DNA of 64,000 bases from JAVBMP01 sp031552195 (GCA_031552195.1 JAVBMT010000023.1:62001-126000), one strand, 5' to 3'; counted from the first letter of the stretch, positions 27,470 to 35,417 are shown. The notes: generated by a model from the sequence alone, not told the origin. Numbers and translations are program-made.

Positions 27470-28798
27470 ATGCGTGAAACACTCCTCAAAGAAGCCGTTA
27501 ATATTTGCAAGACGGTTATGCGTAACGGTTTTGACGCCTACGTCATAAACGAACAGCTACAGTCGGAAATCATTTCGGCCGTCGGACCTCTTGAAGTTGA
27601 CCTGGCTTGCGCCGCGCCGCTGGACGAGCTGCTGCGCATTTTCCCCAACGTGGTTATGGGTGACGGCCGTAACGTGATCGCCTCCCTTGAGGAAAATGGA
27701 GTTTTATACAATTTTTACATAACGGATACCGCTGAAGCCTCCCACCCGGAAACGGTTCAACGCCGCATCACCCCGGGCATCCTGAAAAAACTGGAAACGA
27801 TAGGCAAAAAACATCAAAATTTTGACCTCAGCCATATTTACAGCGACGCCAATGAAGAAGAGCCATACGCCCACTTCTCCGACTTCAAATGCGGCCAGAT
27901 CAAGCTTGAAGGCCTGCCGGACGTTGTTCTGCACCATAATTACCTGCTCGGCATAAAAGCCCTGCGCTATGCCGCCGTGTTTGACCTGCCCATAGAGCCG
28001 AACACCTGGATGTCGATAGTGCGTTCCGGAAAACGCATTATCGATTACGTGCCGGTGCAGAGCATCATGGATGAATGGCGCAAGGTTGAAGCGGAAAACA
28101 TGAGCAAATTCGTAAAACTGCTTTACGACAGCCATATCCTGCATTCGCTCATTCCTGAAGTCGCGTCCCTGGCCTTGATCAAACAACCGATAGAAGGCGG
28201 CGAAATCACCATGCTCGAGCACACGCTGCGCTGCATGGCCTATTACCCGGAAGAGGAATTCCACCATGACTGGGTCGGCACTTTCGCAACCATGTTCCAC
28301 GACGTGGGCAAAGTGTACACCGCCAACTACTGCAACGGCTGGACATATTACCAGTACCACCGCGTAAGCGCGAAAGTGGCTCGCAAAATAATGCACCGCC
28401 TGAACATGCTGCCCAAAACCATTGATTTCGTATGCCATCTGGTCCAGCACCACATGTATTTCCATTTCATGCTTACGGACAAAGGCATACGCCGCTTCAG
28501 CGCCCTCAACGAATACCCTCGCCTGATCGCCATGGCAAAAGCCGACATCAAGGCCAGCAACGGAAGCTACACGGCCTTCAACCATAACATGAAATATCTT
28601 GAGCGGGCGGAAACGCCGGAAGAAATGCTGGAACCGCTGCTTAACGGCAACGAAATCATGGAGTTCACCGGCCTTACCCCCGGCCCGGTGGTCGGCATGA
28701 CGCGGGAAGCGCTCCTCAAAGCCCAGCGAGCCGGAGAGGTGAAAGATGCGGCCGCAGCCATAGATTTTGTTCTGGCGTACGTACGTAAGAATAAATAA
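27470..28798 (+). CDS. HD-domain protein with degenerate CCA/poly(A) nucleotidyltransferase-like head
   Basis: A 442-residue protein with the outline of a CCA-adding enzyme: a head of about 130 residues, a middle helical part and an HD domain. The head keeps the spacing of the nucleotidyltransferase fold (AYVINEQLQSEI, EVDLACAAPLDELLRIFPNV, VVMGDGRN) but the GG-x-VRD motif and one of the two catalytic Asp are lost. The HD domain holds FHDVGK at about residue 277 and LVQHHMYFH near 325, with metal ligands in place, so it may hydrolyse a phosphate ester. It follows pyrC by 52 bases. Function unknown; predicted cytoplasmic. Confidence 0.75.
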   Translation: MRETLLKEAVNICKTVMRNGFDAYVINEQLQSEIISAVGPLEVDLACAAPLDELLRIFPNVVMGDGRNVIASLEENGVLYNFYITDTAEASHPETVQRRITPGILKKLETIGKKHQNFDLSHIYSDANEEEPYAHFSDFKCGQIKLEGLPDVVLHHNYLLGIKALRYAAVFDLPIEPNTWMSIVRSGKRIIDYVPVQSIMDEWRKVEAENMSKFVKLLYDSHILHSLIPEVASLALIKQPIEGGEITMLEHTLRCMAYYPEEEFHHDWVGTFATMFHDVGKVYTANYCNGWTYYQYHRVSAKVARKIMHRLNMLPKTIDFVCHLVQHHMYFHFMLTDKGIRRFSALNEYPRLIAMAKADIKASNGSYTAFNHNMKYLERAETPEEMLEPLLNGNEIMEFTGLTPGPVVGMTREALLKAQRAGEVKDAAAAIDFVLAYVRKNK

Positions 28799-28861
28799 GC
28801 GCTCGCGCACCTTTTTTAAATGCGGAAAGGCGGATTTCCGGAGAAACGGCGTGGCTTGCCT

Positions 28862-29012
28862 TAGGGGCTGTTTCTAAATAAAGATTTTGCGGCAAAGACA
28901 AAAAAAACGACCTTTTTTGCGAAGAGAGTGTACTCTTACAGTACTCGACCGGAGAAAAAAAGGGCGATTGATGCGGTATTTGGACAAAAGATTTATTTAG
29001 AAACAGCCCCTA
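28862..29012. mobile_element. MITE-like element, 151 bp with 21-bp perfect terminal inverted repeats
   Basis: The terminal repeats at 28862-28882 and 28992-29012 (TAGGGGCTGTTTCTAAATAAA and its complement) are perfect, and the next bases partly continue the match. Inside, CCTTTTTT and AAAAAAAGG, and GAGTGTACT and AGTACTC, can also pair, so the whole unit can fold into a long hairpin. It has no open reading frame of note. A TA at each outer end could be a target duplication, as in IS630/Tc1-type transposition. The right end supplies the TAG stop of the sirtuin gene. No second copy was seen in the window. Confidence 0.6.
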
Positions 29013-29705
29013 ACCGGGTTTATTCAAAATTTCATCGACCCAGGCCGGAACGACTTTGCTGGCCGGGCCGTAGCGGCCGCCATGGAAGGACGCGCCGGAA
29101 GGCTCCAGGTTAAGTTCCACCGTGAACGCGCCTTGCCGCGCGGCATGGCGGGCGAACCCGGCGGCGGGCATCACCTGCCCCGAAGTGCCGATAGACGCGA
29201 ACAGCCTGCACTGGCTCAAATAATCTTCAATTTCATCCATATACAAAGGCATTTCCTCAAACCACACCACATGCGGGCGCAAACTTCCCACACGCCCGCA
29301 AGCCGGGCAAACGTCGGCTCCGCCCAAATCGGAGGTCCAGGAGGAAACCGCCCGGCAGGCTCCGCACCTGGCCTTCAAAAGTTCTCCGTGCATATGCAGC
29401 AAGGCCCGGCTGCCCGCTTTTTCGTGCAAATCGTCAATATTCTGCGTAACGACGACAACAGGCTCGGCCGCTTCCGCCTCAAGGCGGGCCAAGGCGTAAT
29501 GGGCGGCGTTCGGTTGAGCGTTGCCTTCCGTAAGCGCGCGCCGCAGGGTATTGTGAAATTCGAAAACCAGATCCGGGTTGCGCCTGAAGGCGCGCGGCGT
29601 GGCCACCTCGTCCATGCCGTACCTGGACCACAGGCCGCCTGCGTCGCGAAATGTGTCCAGCCCGCTCTCCTTGCTTATGCCGGCTCCGGTCAGGATAAAA
29701 ATCAT
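29010..29705 (-). CDS. cobB: NAD-dependent protein deacylase (sirtuin)
   Basis: A 231-residue sirtuin that removes acyl groups from lysines using NAD. The NAD motif TGAGISKESGLDTFRD is at residues 6-21, the catalytic segment TQNIDDLHEKAGS and LHMHGEL follow, and a zinc site is formed by two Cys pairs (ARCGAC and VCPAC) near residues 125-150. The conserved GTSGQVMPAA pattern is present. Its ATG overlaps the stop of the HAD gene by four bases, so the two are translationally coupled. The TAG stop falls in the end of the MITE-like element, so the last residue or two may have been set by its insertion. Confidence 0.92.
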   Translation of the reverse strand: MIFILTGAGISKESGLDTFRDAGGLWSRYGMDEVATPRAFRRNPDLVFEFHNTLRRALTEGNAQPNAAHYALARLEAEAAEPVVVVTQNIDDLHEKAGSRALLHMHGELLKARCGACRAVSSWTSDLGGADVCPACGRVGSLRPHVVWFEEMPLYMDEIEDYLSQCRLFASIGTSGQVMPAAGFARHAARQGAFTVELNLEPSGASFHGGRYGPASKVVPAWVDEILNKPG

Positions 29706-30319
29706 TCCGTCTCTCCCTCGTCACGCAATCGGTTCAATAATTCGCAAAATTCATCTTCCGCGGTCATATAGTAGTCCGCCGCGTCCAGAACCTCCGCAAC
29801 CGGCTCATGGGTAAGGCCGCTGGCAATGGCCACATCGGCCCGGCGCATGGCTTCTATATCGTTATAGGCTTCACCGATAAAAACCACCTTGTGTCCCTGG
29901 CCTTGCAGATTCATGACAACGCCCTCCTTGTCCAGCACCTTAGCGAGGCCGGTCACGCGCCCTCTTTCCACAACGCCTTCCGAGCAGCGGCATGGGCAGG
30001 CGATGCGCGCGGCCAGGCTTTCCGTCCAGCAGCCTAGGTTGCCGGTGGCCACCAGACAGCGTTCCCTGTTTTCCTGAATAAAACGCAGCAATCCGCCATG
30101 CAGTTCAACAGTTCCGAGAACGGCGCGAACTTCCTCCACCGGATATTTTCCGAGAATTTTCACCCGCTCGGCCAGGCTTTCCGCAAACGGCAGAACTCCG
30201 CGCAAGGTAAGGCCGGTCAAAAGTTCCACAGGGGCACGCTCATTAAAATGGGCGGCGATGAGCGGAAGGGTTTCCCGCTTGGTAAGGGTTCCGTCAAGGT
30301 CAAAAACAAAATATGCCAT
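29702..30319 (-). CDS. HAD-IB family phosphatase
   Basis: A 205-residue haloacid dehalogenase-superfamily hydrolase with a small helical cap, as in phosphoserine phosphatase relatives. Motif I is FDLDGTLT at residues 5-12, motif II the TGN in LVATGNLG, motif III the Lys in the AKVLDKEG region, and motif IV GEAYNDIEAM. The substrate cannot be read from the sequence. It is the upstream partner of the sirtuin gene with an ATGA overlap, an unusual pairing whose joint purpose is not known. The ribosome site is weak. Confidence 0.8.
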   Translation of the reverse strand: MAYFVFDLDGTLTKRETLPLIAAHFNERAPVELLTGLTLRGVLPFAESLAERVKILGKYPVEEVRAVLGTVELHGGLLRFIQENRERCLVATGNLGCWTESLAARIACPCRCSEGVVERGRVTGLAKVLDKEGVVMNLQGQGHKVVFIGEAYNDIEAMRRADVAIASGLTHEPVAEVLDAADYYMTAEDEFCELLNRLRDEGETE

Positions 30320-30462
30320 CTGTATTGCTTATCGCTTGCCTGAAATTTTAAAAAGGTTATTGTGACAACATTGTAGAAAAGCCGGGCCACTGTCAATAAT
30401 AACAAAACCCGTCCGGGATCTATAAAAAATATTTTATGGCTTTACAAAAAAGATATTTGCTC

Positions 30463-30477
30463 TTAATTAGTAATTAA
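30463..30477 (+). promoter_or_regulatory. PerR/Fur-type 7-1-7 operator before rubrerythrin
   Basis: TTAATTA-G-TAATTAA is a perfect 7-1-7 palindrome, the layout of PerR and Fur boxes (PerR: TTATAATNATTATAA). It lies 69 bases before the start codon, between a possible -35 TTGCTC and -10 TGATAA, so a bound repressor would block polymerase. Rubrerythrin is a known PerR target in Desulfovibrio and clostridia. Binding here is inferred. Confidence 0.6.
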
Positions 30478-30545
30478 TACTGATAAGCTAGAAAGCTAAA
30501 GAACAGTATCATTTGTACTCAGCAACTTTATAAAAGGAGACTGTC

Positions 30546-31040
30546 ATGAGCAAGACCCAGAAAAACCTTATGGACGCTTTCGCCGGAGAATCACAGGCCA
30601 ACCGCAAATATCTGGCTTTCGCAAAGGCCGCCGACAAGGAAGGATTCCCGCAGGCCGCCAAACTTTTCCGCGCCGCCGCCGAGGCTGAAACCATTCACGC
30701 CCTTACTCACCTGCGCAACGCCGGCAAGATAGGCTCCACCATGGACAACCTGAAAGAAGCTGTTTCCGGCGAAACGTATGAATTCACGAAAATGTACCCG
30801 CAAATGCTGGCTGAGGCCAAAGAAGAAGGCAACAAGGCCGTTTCCACCTACTTCGACTTCGTGAACAAGGTTGAGGAAGTGCACGCCAAACTGTACCAGA
30901 AGGCCATTGACAACGGCGGCAAAGCCCCGGATGTGGACTATTATATTTGCGGCGTTTGCGGCTACACCCACGAAGGGCCGCATTCCGAAAAATGTCCCGT
31001 TTGCGGCGCTATGCCCTCGGCATTTTACAAAATCGATTAG
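30546..31040 (+). CDS. rbr: Rubrerythrin
   Basis: A 164-residue non-haem iron peroxidase that detoxifies hydrogen peroxide in anaerobes. The ferritin-like four-helix domain occupies about residues 1-130, with the di-iron ligands in FAGESQANRKYLAF, AEAETIHALTHL and VEEVHAKLY. The C-terminal rubredoxin domain has CGVC and CPVC pairs about 13 residues apart near residues 135-155. Length and layout are standard. AAAAGGAG precedes the ATG. It has its own operator and a terminator, and lies 75 bases before sufC. Confidence 0.96.
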   Translation: MSKTQKNLMDAFAGESQANRKYLAFAKAADKEGFPQAAKLFRAAAEAETIHALTHLRNAGKIGSTMDNLKEAVSGETYEFTKMYPQMLAEAKEEGNKAVSTYFDFVNKVEEVHAKLYQKAIDNGGKAPDVDYYICGVCGYTHEGPHSEKCPVCGAMPSAFYKID

Positions 31041-31053
31041 TTAGCGTAAGAGA

Positions 31054-31088
31054 GAGCCTCCGGACGGGCGAAAATCCGGCGGAGGCTC
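31054..31088 (+). terminator. Terminator between rubrerythrin and sufC
   Basis: GAGCCTCCG at 31054-31062 pairs with CGGAGGCTC at 31080-31088, and the loop contains a further CCGG pairing. A mildly T-rich tail (CTATTCTT) follows. It may only attenuate, so some read-through into sufC is possible. Confidence 0.55.
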
Positions 31089-31115
31089 CTATTCTTACAC
31101 GCAACGAGGCGCTTT

Positions 31116-31994
31116 ATGCTGAAAATTGAAGATTTGCACGTAAAAATCGCGGGCAATGAAGTGCTCAGGGGTATCAACCTGCATATTGAAGAGGGCGAAA
31201 CGTTCATCCTGTTCGGGCCTAACGGATCGGGGAAAACCAGCCTTCTCATGTCGCTTATGGGCTTTGCGGCCTACCAGATCACGCAGGGAAGAATAATATT
31301 CAAGGGTAAGGATATTACCCGCATGCCTATGTATGACCGCGCCCGCCTTGGACTTGGCATGTCTTTCCAGCGGCCGCCGACCATTCACGGCCTTCCCACG
31401 CGCCACCTCGTTGAAATGTGCGCGCGACATGGCGCGGTTGACGTTGACGCGCTGGCCCGCAGGGTGAATTTTGACCGCTTTCTCGAACGCGACGTCAACG
31501 CCGGATTTTCCGGCGGTGAAATAAAACGCTCCGAGCTGTTGCAACTTATGGCGCAAGCCCCGGACTTACTTCTTTTCGATGAGCCGGAATCCGGAGTTGA
31601 CCTGGAAAACATGGCCCTTATAGGAAACACGGCCCGCCAGCTCCTTGAAGGGCCGGACGCCAACTCCGAATGCGACAAATATTGCGACAAAAACTGCGCC
31701 AAGCACAACAAGCCCGCCGCCATAACCGGAAAGCCGCCCTGCGCCAAATCGGGCCTTATTATCACCCACACGGGCTACATACTCGATTATGTGAAAGCCG
31801 ACCGCGGGCAGGTAATGTATGAGGGGGTTCTGTGCTGCGAGGCCAAGCCGCTGGATATTCTGGATAACGTGCGCAAATACGGCTATCAGGAATGTATGCG
31901 CTGCTATGCGAACGGCGACAGCCTGCATAAAATGGCCGTAACGGCCAAAGGCGGCCTTGAACGCCTGTATAGCGCCAAGGAGAAGGGAAAATGA
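31116..31994 (+). CDS. sufC: SufC-like Fe-S assembly ATPase with Cys-rich insert
   Basis: The ATPase of the SufB-SufC scaffold for iron-sulfur cluster assembly. Walker A GPNGSGKTS is at residues 34-42, the signature FSGGEIKRSELLQL near 130, Walker B LLLFDEPESG near 150, and the switch His in IITHTG near 214. At 292 residues it is about 40 longer than common SufC. The extra part, about residues 182-210, lies between the D-loop and the switch His and carries four Cys in a C-x3-C-x3-C-x14-C pattern. More Cys (a CC and a C-x2-C) occur near the C-terminus. sufB overlaps its stop by four bases. No sufS, sufU or sufD is nearby. Confidence 0.9.
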   Translation: MLKIEDLHVKIAGNEVLRGINLHIEEGETFILFGPNGSGKTSLLMSLMGFAAYQITQGRIIFKGKDITRMPMYDRARLGLGMSFQRPPTIHGLPTRHLVEMCARHGAVDVDALARRVNFDRFLERDVNAGFSGGEIKRSELLQLMAQAPDLLLFDEPESGVDLENMALIGNTARQLLEGPDANSECDKYCDKNCAKHNKPAAITGKPPCAKSGLIITHTGYILDYVKADRGQVMYEGVLCCEAKPLDILDNVRKYGYQECMRCYANGDSLHKMAVTAKGGLERLYSAKEKGK

Positions 31995-33148
31995 GCGTTG
32001 ACCTGAGCAAATACAAATTCAGCGGAGAAACGGCCTCGCCCATAGGCGACCTCAGCAATATGGACCAGGCTGACAAAGCGCGTTTGCTGCTGGCCGGAAT
32101 TGACGCCAACGCCGCCGGGCGCAGCGGTTCTTTCATGCATATGAACTACAACCCGGTGCATTGCACCAGTTGCCAGGAAGGCCTGGAACTGATGGATATC
32201 AAAGAAGCCCTGCGACGTTACGACGGCCTGCCCCAGTATTTCTGGAAGGCCCTGCAGCCGAACAAGGACGAATTTACCCGCTCTACCGAAGAAAACCTGC
32301 ACGGCGGTTATTTCATCCGCGCCAGGGCCGGTTCCAGGGTAATCGACCCGGTGCAGTCCTGCCTTTTTATAAAAGGCGACGAAATAGGGCAAAACATCCA
32401 TAATATAGTAATTGTGGAAGAAGGCGCGGAAATGCACATCATCTCCGGCTGCGTCACCGCGCACGACACCAAAAACGCCGCCCATATCGGCGTTTCCGAA
32501 TTTTACGTCGCCAAGGGCGGCAAACTTACCTTTACGATGGTGCATAACTGGGGTGAAGAGATAGACGTGCGCCCGCGCTCCGCCGGTATAATCGAGGAAG
32601 ATTCATCTTTCCTGAGCAACTACGTGCTGCTGGAAAAAGTGCGCGACCTTCAGATGTACCCGGCCATTTCCCTGAACGGACGTGGGGCCGTGGCCCGTTT
32701 CAACTCAGTGGTTGTGGCTCCTGAAGGCTCCTATATAGACGCGGGGAACAAGCTGCTGCTCAACGCGCCGGACACCAAAGGCGAAATTATAGCCAAAACT
32801 TTGACGACAGGCGGAACCATAATCAACCGTGGTTTCATCGGCGGTTACGCCGCGCCGGCCAAGGCTCACCTTGAGTGTAAGGGCCTGATTCTCGGCGGCG
32901 GCCGCATCCACGCCATTCCGGAACTGGACGGAAACGTGGACGGGGTTGAGCTGTCGCACGAAGCGGCCGTCGGCAAAATAGCCCAGGAAGAAATTGAATA
33001 CCTTATGGCGCGCGGCCTGGACGAAAACGAAGCCACCTCCACCATCGTGCGCGGCTTCCTTAATGTTGACATCATGGGCCTGCCCAAAGAACTCAACGCG
33101 GCCATGGACGCCCAGATCCGCCTTCTCGAATCCGGCAAGGCCATGTAG
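31991..33148 (+). CDS. sufB: SufB/SufD family Fe-S scaffold protein
   Basis: A 385-residue SufB-type scaffold. The C-terminal beta-helix and core region is typical: NRGFIGGYAAPAKAHLECKGLIL, then HAIPELDGNVDGVELSHEAAVGKI and the helix EEIEYLMARGLDENEA. The Cys in HLECKG is at the position of the essential SufB cysteine. The N-terminus has a C-x2-C pair (HCTSC, near residue 57). Its ATG overlaps the sufC stop, so the two are coupled. The lack of a SufD partner and of a desulfurase next door matches the minimal SufBC systems described in anaerobes and archaea. Confidence 0.9.
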   Translation: MSVDLSKYKFSGETASPIGDLSNMDQADKARLLLAGIDANAAGRSGSFMHMNYNPVHCTSCQEGLELMDIKEALRRYDGLPQYFWKALQPNKDEFTRSTEENLHGGYFIRARAGSRVIDPVQSCLFIKGDEIGQNIHNIVIVEEGAEMHIISGCVTAHDTKNAAHIGVSEFYVAKGGKLTFTMVHNWGEEIDVRPRSAGIIEEDSSFLSNYVLLEKVRDLQMYPAISLNGRGAVARFNSVVVAPEGSYIDAGNKLLLNAPDTKGEIIAKTLTTGGTIINRGFIGGYAAPAKAHLECKGLILGGGRIHAIPELDGNVDGVELSHEAAVGKIAQEEIEYLMARGLDENEATSTIVRGFLNVDIMGLPKELNAAMDAQIRLLESGKAM

Positions 33149-33175
33149 CTAGCAATTAACGTAACATACATAATC

Positions 33176-33212
33176 AAGGGGCTGGAAACCGCTAATGGTT
33201 TCCGGCCCCTTT
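33176..33212 (+). terminator. Terminator after sufB
   Basis: AAGGGGCTGGAAACC pairs with GGTTTCCGGCCCCTT through one G-T wobble, around GCTAAT, and a T-rich tail follows. It begins 27 bases after the sufB stop. Confidence 0.85.
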
Positions 33213-33489
33213 GCATTTTATTCTTCAGCCGCTTTAGATAGCCGCGGGGTTTCCGGCGCCACCTGAACGGAAGAGTCTTATCACCCCCTACGCCAGACCC
33301 GGCAGGACATTTTCAGCGGCAATTCGCCAAAACCGCTTCGCCCTGATCGGAACAATATTCCATTCGCCCGTTTTAGGCCTGTCAAATTACCGCCTTTACT
33401 GCGGGAAAAAAATTCCTTCTTTATCCTTGACAGAAATAGCCTTTCCGCTTAGCCAAAATAACATATTGAAATAACTAATTTTTTATATA

Positions 33490-33506
33490 TTGGCATATCT
33501 ATTGCT
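33490..33506 (+). promoter_or_regulatory. Sigma-54 promoter of flagellin 2
   Basis: TTGGCATATCTATTGCT has the -24 TGGCA and -12 TTGC elements with exactly ten bases between GG and GC, the rule for RpoN promoters. The start codon is 37 bases downstream, leaving a short leader. An activator of the NtrC/FlrC type would be needed. Confidence 0.8.
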
Positions 33507-33542
33507 AGAAACAGGCAAACAAACCCACAGGAGGGTGCAACC

Positions 33543-34436
33543 ATGTCTCTGGTAATAAACCACAACCTTATGGCTATGAACGCCAACCGTAACCTTGGCA
33601 ACGCCTACAACAGCCTTGCGACTTCGGTACGCCGACTGTCTTCGGGCCTGCGCGTGGGAACCGCCGCCGACGACGCCGCCGGCCTCGCCATTCGCGAACT
33701 TATGCGCGCCGACATCGCCTCCCTCAACCAGGGCGTGCGCAACGCGAACGACGCTATTTCGCTCATCCAGACCGCTGACGGCGCCCTGGGCGTTATCGAC
33801 GAAAAGCTCATTCGCATGAAAGAGCTGGCCGAACAGGCCGCCACCGGCACTTACGGTTCCGACCAGCGTTTGATGATCGAATCCGAATATCAGGCCATGG
33901 CTTCGGAAATAACCCGAATCGCCAACGCCACGGACTTTAACGGCGTTTACCTGCTTAACGGCAGTCTGTCGAGCAGCGTTCACAACGGTGAAGGCCTCAA
34001 GTCCACCGGCAAAATGAAAATCCACTTCGGCAGCGGAAACGACAGCGCTGAAGACTATTACTACATCAGCATAGGCAACTCCACGGCCTCCTCTCTCGGG
34101 GTGGGCAACGAAGCCGCCACAACCGCCGCCGCCTATACCGTATCCACCCAGGCAGCGGCCCAGAGAGCCCTGGACGGCATCAACCAGGCCATTACCTCCA
34201 AGGACAAAATCCGCGCGGCCTTGGGCGCCATGCAAAACCGCCTGGAGAACACCATCTCCAACCTGCAAATCCAGGCTGAAAACCTTCAGGCCGCCGAATC
34301 GCGCATCTCTGACGTGGACGTGGCCACTGAAATGACGGAATTCGTACGCAACCAAATTATGACTCAGGCGGCAGTTGCCATGTTGTCACAGGCCAACTCG
34401 CTGCCCAAGATGGCTATGCAGCTCATACAGGGCTAG
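33543..34436 (+). CDS. Flagellin 2 (short, D0/D1 type)
   Basis: A second 297-residue flagellin, differing from flagellin 1 at 29 positions by my alignment. Ten changes are in the first 40 residues, eleven in the variable middle at about 135-200, and the rest near the C-terminus. The N-terminal VINHNLMAMNANRNL and C-terminal LQIQAENLQAAESRISDVDV blocks are intact. AGGAGGG precedes the ATG by seven bases. It is a single gene with a sigma-54 promoter, unlike flagellin 1, and is followed by two hairpins. It may be the early or hook-near filament subunit, by promoter class only. Confidence 0.97.
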   Translation: MSLVINHNLMAMNANRNLGNAYNSLATSVRRLSSGLRVGTAADDAAGLAIRELMRADIASLNQGVRNANDAISLIQTADGALGVIDEKLIRMKELAEQAATGTYGSDQRLMIESEYQAMASEITRIANATDFNGVYLLNGSLSSSVHNGEGLKSTGKMKIHFGSGNDSAEDYYYISIGNSTASSLGVGNEAATTAAAYTVSTQAAAQRALDGINQAITSKDKIRAALGAMQNRLENTISNLQIQAENLQAAESRISDVDVATEMTEFVRNQIMTQAAVAMLSQANSLPKMAMQLIQG

Positions 34437-34490
34437 CATTGAGCGGCTGAACGCCGCATAATCGGCTAAGGCAGACCAAGACAGGTTGTA

Positions 34491-34518
34491 CCGGGGGAGG
34501 ACCTCCTTCCTCCCCCGG
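34491..34518 (+). terminator. Hairpin after flagellin 2
   Basis: CCGGGGGAGGA and TCCTCCCCCGG pair perfectly over 11 bp around CCTCCT, 54 bases after the stop. No T run follows, so its strength as a terminator is uncertain. Confidence 0.5.
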
Positions 34519-34604
34519 CCTCCGGAAAAAACCGCGAGCCTGTCAATCCTCGGGAGGATGCAAGAGCCGGGAAGGATAACATGAATACGTCATGTCGCGG
34601 ATGA

Positions 34605-34633
34605 GCGGGGTTGTGATGCTCTCACAATCCCGC
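34605..34633. terminator. Second hairpin between flagellin 2 and rnc
   Basis: GCGGGGTTGTGA pairs with TCACAATCCCGC through one wobble. It sits between convergent genes and could serve either, but lacks a T run on both sides. Confidence 0.35.
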
Positions 34634-34709
34634 CCACGGCGCGAGTTCAACTTCATGTTGTCGCGGTGAAATGCAAAGGCGCGGACGCGCCGCCTGCCGA
34701 ATAATTTGG

Positions 34710-35417
34710 TCAACCCTTCGGGGCGGACTCTGGTTCATTTTCAGCCAGGGCTTCAAGGGCCAGGCTGGCCGCTTTCTGTTCCGCCCGCTTTACGCTGCCC
34801 GCTTCCGCCGTAAATATCCGGCCGTCCGGCAGGGTCAGGCTTACTTCAAAAATCTTGGCGTGTTCAGGCCCCTTGCTGGCGCACAAAACATATACCGGCC
34901 TTGACTGAAAATTTTTCTGGGTGAATTCCTGCAAAAGGCTTTTATAGTCCTTCCCGCCTCCGGATTGCTCATATGCCGGCCAGCTTCCTTCAAACATCAC
35001 GTCAACCACGCCGCTGGCCGCCTCAAACCCTCCGTCTTCAAAAACAGCCCCGAGCACCGCTTCAAAGGCGTCGCTAAGCAAAGCGTCCCGGCTGCGCCCG
35101 CCCTGATTTTCCTCGCCTTTTCCCAGTTTCAGGTATTGCTCAAAAGAAAATTTCCTTGCCAAAGCGGCCAGGGAAGGCTGGCTGACCAGCTTTGAGCGCA
35201 TTTTGGTAAGCTCGCCTTCGCGCGTCTCGGGAAAAGAGGCGAACAGCTTGTGCGATATGCAGAGTTCCAGCACGGCATCGCCCAGAAACTCAAGACGTTC
35301 GTTATGTTTCTGGGCCTCGGAACTCTCATTGACGTACGAACTATGGGTAAAAGCCTCCAGCAGCAGTGATTTATTCTTGAAGGAATGCCGGATATGTTTT
35401 TCAAAGTTTTTGAACAT
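34710..35417 (-). CDS. rnc: Ribonuclease III
   Basis: A 235-residue double-strand-specific endoribonuclease that processes rRNA and some mRNAs. The signature HNERLEFLGDAVLEL is near residues 38-52 and the second acidic site DAFEAVLGAVFEDGG near 113. A C-terminal dsRNA-binding domain (YKSLLQEFTQKNFQSRPVY through AEQKAASLALEAL) fills residues 155-225. The ATG at 35417 has AAGGG eight bases before it; longer readings have no support. It stands alone, convergent with flagellin 2 and divergent from the DsbA-like gene. Confidence 0.95.
   Translation of the reverse strand: MFKNFEKHIRHSFKNKSLLLEAFTHSSYVNESSEAQKHNERLEFLGDAVLELCISHKLFASFPETREGELTKMRSKLVSQPSLAALARKFSFEQYLKLGKGEENQGGRSRDALLSDAFEAVLGAVFEDGGFEAASGVVDVMFEGSWPAYEQSGGGKDYKSLLQEFTQKNFQSRPVYVLCASKGPEHAKIFEVSLTLPDGRIFTAEAGSVKRAEQKAASLALEALAENEPESAPKG

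Larger units (their letters stand above)
33149..33542. other. Intergenic region between sufB and flagellin 2
   Basis: This 394-base gap holds the sufB terminator at its left and a sigma-54 promoter at its right. The middle, 33213-33480, shows no supported gene; enhancer sites for a sigma-54 activator might lie there but none was recognised. Confidence 0.5.
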
